A program made the position numbers and the translations under genes. Shown here one piece after another: positions 47,296-52,431 of a DNA stretch of 52,431 bases; positions within the stretch are counted from its first letter, which is position 1, and every line of letters starts with the position of its first letter. The notes under the pieces are model-generated. The model did not search any database. It was not told the DNA's origin and was given only the letters and a program-made list of their open reading frames with translations. The stretch comes from Glomus cerebriforme (Eukaryota; Glomeromycota; Glomeromycetes; Glomerales; Glomeraceae), in the NCBI GenBank assembly GCA_003550305.1, contig QKYT01000178.1, forward strand, positions 121,955 through 174,385. Reading direction: 5' to 3'.

Positions 47296-47848
47296 CACTG
47301 GTCAAAAACTGATCTATCTTACAGATATCTTACAGATATCTTATAAATATCGGGTACCCAAAATGCGTAAATTCTGCTATACATCAGGTACCCAATATGT
47401 ATACTATAGAATTAAAAAATACAATTTATTAATTATCTCGCTATCCAGTAATCATAAAATGATGAAATATAGCTCATTCGATTCGCCTCACTGAGACGTA
47501 TCGAATGGTACTAATATCGCATTTCTAGGTGCGATAGATGCTGAGATATTCGATAAATCGTAAAAAAACAAATAAAAAATGCCGATTTGTCAAATATCTC
47601 GACATCTATCGCACCTAGAAATGCGATATTAGTACCATTCGATACGTCTCAGTGAGGCGAATCGAATGAGCTATATTTCATCATTTTATGATCACTGGAT
47701 AGCGAGATAATTAATAAATTGTATTTTTTTAATTCTATAGTATACATATTGGGTACCCGATGTATAGCAGAATTTACGCATTTTGGGTACCCGATATTTA
47801 TAAGATATCTGTAAGATATCTGTAAGATAGATCAGTTTTTGACCAGTG
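47296..47848. mobile_element. Near-perfect palindromic foldback element (553 bp)
   Basis: Left arm 47296-47560 and right arm 47583-47848 are inverted copies differing at only a handful of positions, around a 22-base A-rich loop. The ends are CACTGGTCAAAAACTGATCT on both strands. Inside are doubled GGGTACCC boxes and CTTACAGATAT repeats. The core GACGTATCGAATGGTACTAA is related to the tandem units at 12.6-13.0 kb. No coding capacity, so it would need a transposase in trans. No clear target duplication is seen. A transcript would form a long double-stranded RNA hairpin. Confidence 0.9.
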
Positions 47849-48644
47849 AATGATCATCTAATTACAGTTATTTTTTTGGTTATTGTACATATATAAATAA
47901 TCATAAAAAAATTTTGTAAAAAAAAAATTCTTTTTTTTCTTTACTATTATATTATTTTTCTTTTGTTTTATATAATTGTTTTGCATAATTATGACTCTTT
48001 TCAAAAAAAAAACTTTATATAGTAAGCAGTATTTAGTTCTTTTGAATAGTTTTAATAATAATATAGTATTAGGAAGATTACAAATTAGTAATTCAAGGCT
48101 GTAAATACTAACCTTTCTTAGGCTATATCACAGTTTATTATAAGTATAAAAATAATAAATGTTTATGCTTTGATTCTGATTTTTGTAATTATTTATTTTT
48201 TATTTATTTATTATTTATTATTTATTTATTTATTTATTTTTTTTATGATGTTGATTCAATATTATCATAATATAGTTATGATATTGAGATCTATTTAATA
48301 TCAATAGCATAGGAGAGTATAGTTAACTTACAATCTTTACCTGTTAAACTTATCCTTTTTTTTTTTTTTTTTTTTTTTTTGATAGGTATTTAATAAGAAT
48401 TATTTACTAGTGAAATTATTAGAATTTGTAGATGATAACTTAATGATATTGATCAGATTGATGATTTTACTACCAGTCTACCATTATTATTGCTATAGGG
48501 CTGATAAACAGAAGATTATTTATATATGATAAGTAAAGATATCTACTATCATTTCATTTACTACAAATCTTATAATGGTCATAAATAATATTATATTTTT
48601 TGTTTTAGTTTACTATTGTTGCAAAACTATATATTGTATAAGTT
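47849..48644. other. AT-rich region with simple repeats
   Basis: Includes a TTTA/TTATT tract (48190-48240) and a 22-base T-run near 48359-48380. No gene seen. Confidence 0.5.
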
Positions 48645-48975
48645 GGTTAATTTTTTAATTAGTAATTTTTTTTATTACTTTTGTGCAATATTCTTATGAC
48701 ATCAATGTAACTGCAATATAGTTACGGTATCAGATTAGTACTTTATACTTTTTTGCAAAATATTCTTGCAATGTCAGTTCAATATAACCAAATATAGTTA
48801 TGATATCAGATTAGTATTTTTTGATTTTTTGTAAAATATTCATTTGATATAATCACAACATGATTATAATGTCAAACTATTATCCTTTTGTTTTTTTTTG
48901 CAAAATATTTTTGTGACATTAATTCATTATAACCGCAATGTAAATATAATATCACTATTCAATACCAAATCGCTA
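48645..48975. repeat. Diverged minisatellite, about 70-80 bp units
   Basis: Three to four units each contain a GCAAAATATTCTT-like word, a GA(T/C)AT(A/C)A-type step, an AATATAACC(A/G) word and TTATGATATCAGATTAGTA or a variant. Clear copies start near 48720, 48797 and 48859. Non-coding. Confidence 0.6.
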
Positions 48976-49889
48976 CTTTTATAACTTTATTTTGATAAAT
49001 TAATATTGAATCAATATATTTAAGTTTAAACTTAATGATGTCAATTTGATTTTTAATCATTATATTGTAAAAATATCAAATTGAGGTTGAATCGACATTA
49101 TGCATAAACTTTAAGTTTCAGTAAAAATATTATATTATAATAATCATGAAGACTTTTTATACTTTTAATAATCAATAGAAATATAATCTATGGCAGTAAT
49201 AAACTTTACTTATCATTATATAATCTACTATAAATATTAATTTTCTTTAAACTTTGCATACTTTTTTTTATTTGTAATCAATTTTTATTATGTCATTTAA
49301 TAAATATACTAAAAAATACATAAAAAATAAATACAAAAGTTCAGTTTTAACTTGTGATATATATTGTGTCAAAAACTTCCAACTAATAGAAGTAAGATCT
49401 ACTGGCTAATCATATGATAAACTTAATTTCAATGATGTATTTATTGCACATAATATGTCAGAAAAAAATCTTACAAAATTTTACCAAATATCTACTGCAC
49501 ATTTTAGATAATCAGTTATTTTTTGCAAAAATTAAAATAAATATATTGCAAAAAAACTATATGATGACATTTCTATACTTCTCATTTTCTTTTTTATTCT
49601 CTAGTTATATTATATTCTGAACAAAGTGCAAAGCCTTTGATTATCCCTTAACTTATCTTCTGTGATACAGTTAAGATTCTTGAATATCCACATAAAAAGA
49701 CCAATTCTTTGTAAAATATAAATTATCTAAACTGTGATTATCATTTTATGATGTTATGTATTATGTGTCACTATTATTACAGATAAAGTGATTTAATTAT
49801 TTATTCAAACTTATTTTTATATTTTATTAATTTTGTTACACTTTGTAAATTAATAATTTTTAACATTTACCTTAGTTGAATATTTCAAT
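48976..49889. other. AT-rich region, no supported gene
   Basis: A short plus-strand frame at 49414-49620 exists but has no recognisable content and is probably chance. Confidence 0.45.
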
Positions 49890-50439
49890 ATGAATAATAA
49901 TAATAATATGGATAATGGTAAGATCTTATGTGATCATTTGTATAAGAACTAAAGAAAATTATCTAATTATTTTTGAAAGAAGTGATTTCCTACTAGAATG
50001 GTACCAGACTTTCATAAATTTAGAAAGATATTTTCCTATTATTTTAGATTCTAATATATAAAGTTCAAAGTTTTCTTGTCAAAAAAAGCAAACTCACATT
50101 CATAAAAAAAAAGATTCTGAAAAATAGAAATAACTTTCTAGTTTTTTAACAGATTATGAATTAAGTTTTTTATTTTAATTTACTTAAACTAACTAATAAT
50201 ATTCTGTCATTTCAATTATAAAAATAGAGGAATCTTCTAAAAGTATTGCACTTATCGTAGCTTCTGAAATATCTATTTCAACTATACCAATTTTATCAAA
50301 AGAACTACAAAAGAATCGTAATAGTTTGTCTGAAAATGCGCTTACATATTACAATAATATCAATGGCAAAGAAAATAAAATAAGTTATTTAAAATCAATT
50401 CAAGCAGATAGAATGAAACATCGTAATAAAAAAGTATGA
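49890..50439 (+). CDS. Possible short Asn-rich two-exon gene or gene fragment
   Basis: Possible exons 49890-49917 and 50228-50439 (GTAAGA/ATAG, in phase) encode 79 residues: MNNNNNMDN, then EESSKSIALIVASEISIST and a polar region ending DRMKHRNKK and Val. The second exon is open for longer than chance favours here. If the frame is spliced at GTATGA (50434) to the AG at 51312-51313 it runs in phase into the transposase frame below, so this may be the N-terminal part of that gene. Alternatively it is a fragment of an unrelated gene. No family recognised. Confidence 0.35.
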
Positions 50440-50976
50440 TTTGTTTTATTTATTTATAATTTGTTTTTGTTTATATTTGTTACAGAGATTTTTTACATAA
50501 ATAATCTAGTTTTCTCGTTTTCTTGATTTTTTTACATTTATCTAATAGAGTTCTATGATAAAACTATAGTCATCTTTTCCTATAATTATATCCTTCAAGA
50601 CTACCAAATACTGTGATTATAATGAGGTATTCTTATAAAGAAATTTTTATTATATAGTTACATATATATAAATTTTTTACATCAGTGTGATTATATTAAT
50701 AAATTTCTTAATTTTAATTATTAAAAATAGCTAAAAATAATGGTATAATAAAAAAAAAATTTTTTAAAAGATCTTAAGTAAAATAGCAATAATTTTTATT
50801 GTTTAATATAAAAATATTAGTGTAAAAACAAAAAAATTTCAAAAAAAACTTTATTTTTCTTCCTTCTATCTACTAATCACAGCTTTATTATATAGATTTT
50901 TAGATTATATAAATATGTAATCTTTATTATATAGTTATGTAAAAAAAATTATATAAATATTCTAATTATATATATA

Positions 50977-51187
50977 GTGAGCATCAAAACAAACGCACTA
51001 AAATTTACAAATTACTAAATCATATGTTTGTTGATCAAAATAAATCCAATTGATTTAATATTTTCTAAATAAGTAATATAGATATCGATCTTTAAAATTA
51101 TAAATATTACCTCTTTTTTGTACTACACAATTTACTGTTATGTAATTTTTTTTCTCTTAACTATAGTGTGTTTATTTTGACATTCTG
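50977..51187. repeat. TA-flanked inverted-repeat pair upstream of the transposase
   Basis: 50977 onward reads GTGAGCATCAAAACAAACGC. The segment ending at 51187, read on the minus strand, gives CAGAATGTCAAAATAAACAC. Most positions match, and TA lies outside both ends. This may be the 5' terminal repeat of the Tc1-like element with a subterminal inverted copy, or a separate 211-bp MITE inserted there. Confidence 0.5.
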
Positions 51188-51313
51188 TAAAAAATGTAAA
51201 AAATAAAGCATAAAAAAATTTTTTTTATATTTTATATTAGTAATTTTACAAAATTATTTTCCTCACATATGGTTTTTTTTTAAAAATAATTTTTTTTATT
51301 ATTTATTTTTAAG

Positions 51314-52261
51314 GCACAGTTATCTACCGAACAGAGAGCTCAAGCTATTATGATGCTTGAAAAAGGATATACAACAAGAGAAATTGCTGCTAAAGTTAGT
51401 TGTAAAAGTTACACAACTATTGTAAGATTAAAAAAGAAGTATGAAAAGACAGGTAATGTTCAAAACAAATCCAGTTCAGGCTATCCACGTAAGCTGAATG
51501 AACGTGATGAACATAATATTGTAAGAAGTATAATGACAAGAAAATGTTCCAATGCAGTTCAAATTCAAAAATCTTTAAAGATCAATGATAATATTGAGGT
51601 GAGCTTAAGTACAGTACATAGAGCATTAAAAAGAAATGGTTTAGCAGCTCGAGTAAAACGTAAGAAGTCATTATTATCCAAAAAATACTATGAAAAATGT
51701 CTAAATTTTGCGAAAAGATATAAAAATTGGACAGTAAGTAATTGGAATAAGGTGGTGTGGTCTGATGAGTCAAAATTTCAAATATTTGGCTCTGATGGTC
51801 ATCAATATTGCTGAAAATGCCCAAAAAACCTACTTCAAGATGCCTATGTGAAGCCTACTGTTAAATTTGGAGGAGATAGTATTTTTGTATAGGGGTGTTT
51901 CACTTTTTCAGGTGTAGGATATTTGGTAAGAATAGAGGATGATTTGAATGCAGAATTATATTGCAAGATATTGGAAGAAGACCTTATGGGCACCCTTCAC
52001 TACTATGATTTAAATATTAATAATGTTATATTTTAACAAGATAACGATCCAAAGTATACAGCAGCCCATACTAAGCAGTGGTTTGAAGATAATAAAATAG
52101 AGGTTTTGTCATGGTCGCCTCAGTCTCCTGACCTTAATCCTATAGAATATCTTTGGAACAATATTGATCATCATCTTAGAGCTTCAGAACTTGAAATTAG
52201 AGAAAAAGACATGTTATGGGAGCAAGTTTCTAAGGTATGGAATGAAACAGTTTTGGAGGTA
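51314..52261 (+). pseudogene. Tc1/mariner (DD34E) transposase pseudogene
   Basis: One frame covers the whole protein. There is a helix-turn-helix (LSTEQRAQAIMMLEKGYTTR, then EIAAKVS), a second DNA-binding helix region (STVHRALKRNGLAAR), and a DDE core: VWSDESKF, QDNDPKYTA and SPDLNPIEYLW. Exactly 34 residues separate the second Asp from the Glu. Three stops interrupt it: TGA after HQYC, TAG in FV-stop-GCF (Trp expected) and TAA in IF-stop-QDND (Gln expected). Each fits one transition. No in-frame ATG precedes the first motif closely (the first is at 51350), so the start was lost or lies in an upstream exon. The C-terminus is cut after WNETVLE by another repeat at 52262. Confidence 0.9.
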
Positions 52262-52431
52262 GTGCTCCTAAAAAAATCTGATCCGATCTGAATCTGCAGA
52301 TTTGATCCAAAACAGATTCAGATCGGTTTTGCAAATTTAAGATCTGTGGATCTGATCTGAAAGCAAATAAATCTGATCTGAATCTGATCTGATCGAATCA
52401 GATCATGGTACAAAAAAATCTGGATCTGATC
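52262..52431 (+). mobile_element. Left end of second GATCTGAA-type element, inside the transposase
   Basis: The sequence from 52262 aligns along its whole visible length (170 bases) with 11079 onward; both contain TTTGCAAATTTAAGATCT and CAAATAAATCT, and begin GTG after TA. It interrupts the transposase reading frame just before its expected end. The window ends inside the element. Confidence 0.8.

Noticed and set aside
1..52431. CRISPR arrays, rRNA or bacterial operon structure
   Set aside because: Tandem repeats here lack CRISPR spacing, no rRNA-like conserved stretch is seen, and the genes have introns.

Overview
This window looks like nuclear DNA of a very AT-rich filamentous fungus. The best fit is an arbuscular mycorrhizal fungus of the Rhizophagus type. 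The reasons are short GT-AG introns (one GC-AG), lineage-typical families (a kinase with an MLKL-like helical N-terminus and Sel1 repeats, F-box/LRR proteins, a Sel1-like/MYND protein), and repeat families I associate with that group. The organism is inferred from style and families; no search was run. Several gene models below were assembled by hand from splice signals. Each closes in frame across all junctions.

Layout. (1) Bases 1 to about 14.9 kb are a transposon graveyard. It holds a minus-strand relic of a CACTA/KDZ-like transposase family (660-3966), then a 5'-truncated non-LTR retrotransposon on the minus strand (4127-8401) with a poly(A) tail and a 14-bp target-site duplication. After these come a foldback element, a plus-strand reading frame interrupted only by TAA codons (9238-9834), and two TIR-bearing non-autonomous repeats with tandem arrays inside. 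(2) Bases 14.9-42.0 kb are gene-rich and mostly intact. The genes are a 14-exon GPI-specific phospholipase D (minus), a divergent 12-exon CLPTM1-family gene (plus), a small protein with two LIR-like motifs, an MLKL-like pseudokinase with Sel1 repeats, a promethin/LDAF1-like membrane protein, a seven-TM protein with a protease-associated-like lumenal domain, a tiny Cys-rich protein with a possible alternative tail anchor, an F-box/LRR protein, a Sel1-like/MYND-like protein, an Nramp metal transporter, an F-box-like protein ending in a CaaX box, and a 59-residue secreted peptide precursor. (3) Bases 42-52.4 kb are again repeat-rich. They hold a roughly 2.7-kb block of extreme AT content, a near-perfect 553-bp palindromic element, a minisatellite, and a Tc1/mariner transposase pseudogene that is itself broken by a second copy of the TA-flanked repeat seen at 11 kb.

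Themes. Lesions in the transposon genes are mostly C-to-T or G-to-A changes, such as Gln, Arg or Trp codons becoming stops, an RT catalytic Asp becoming Asn, and an RT Ser becoming Leu. This fits deamination of methylated DNA. The gene-rich core is enriched in endomembrane and cell-surface functions. Most striking is the divergent pair GPI-PLD/CLPTM1: one cleaves GPI anchors, and the other belongs to a family that includes a GPI-precursor scramblase. The most interesting single gene is the MLKL-like pseudokinase with Sel1 repeats, a candidate membrane-active cell-death or signalling protein.
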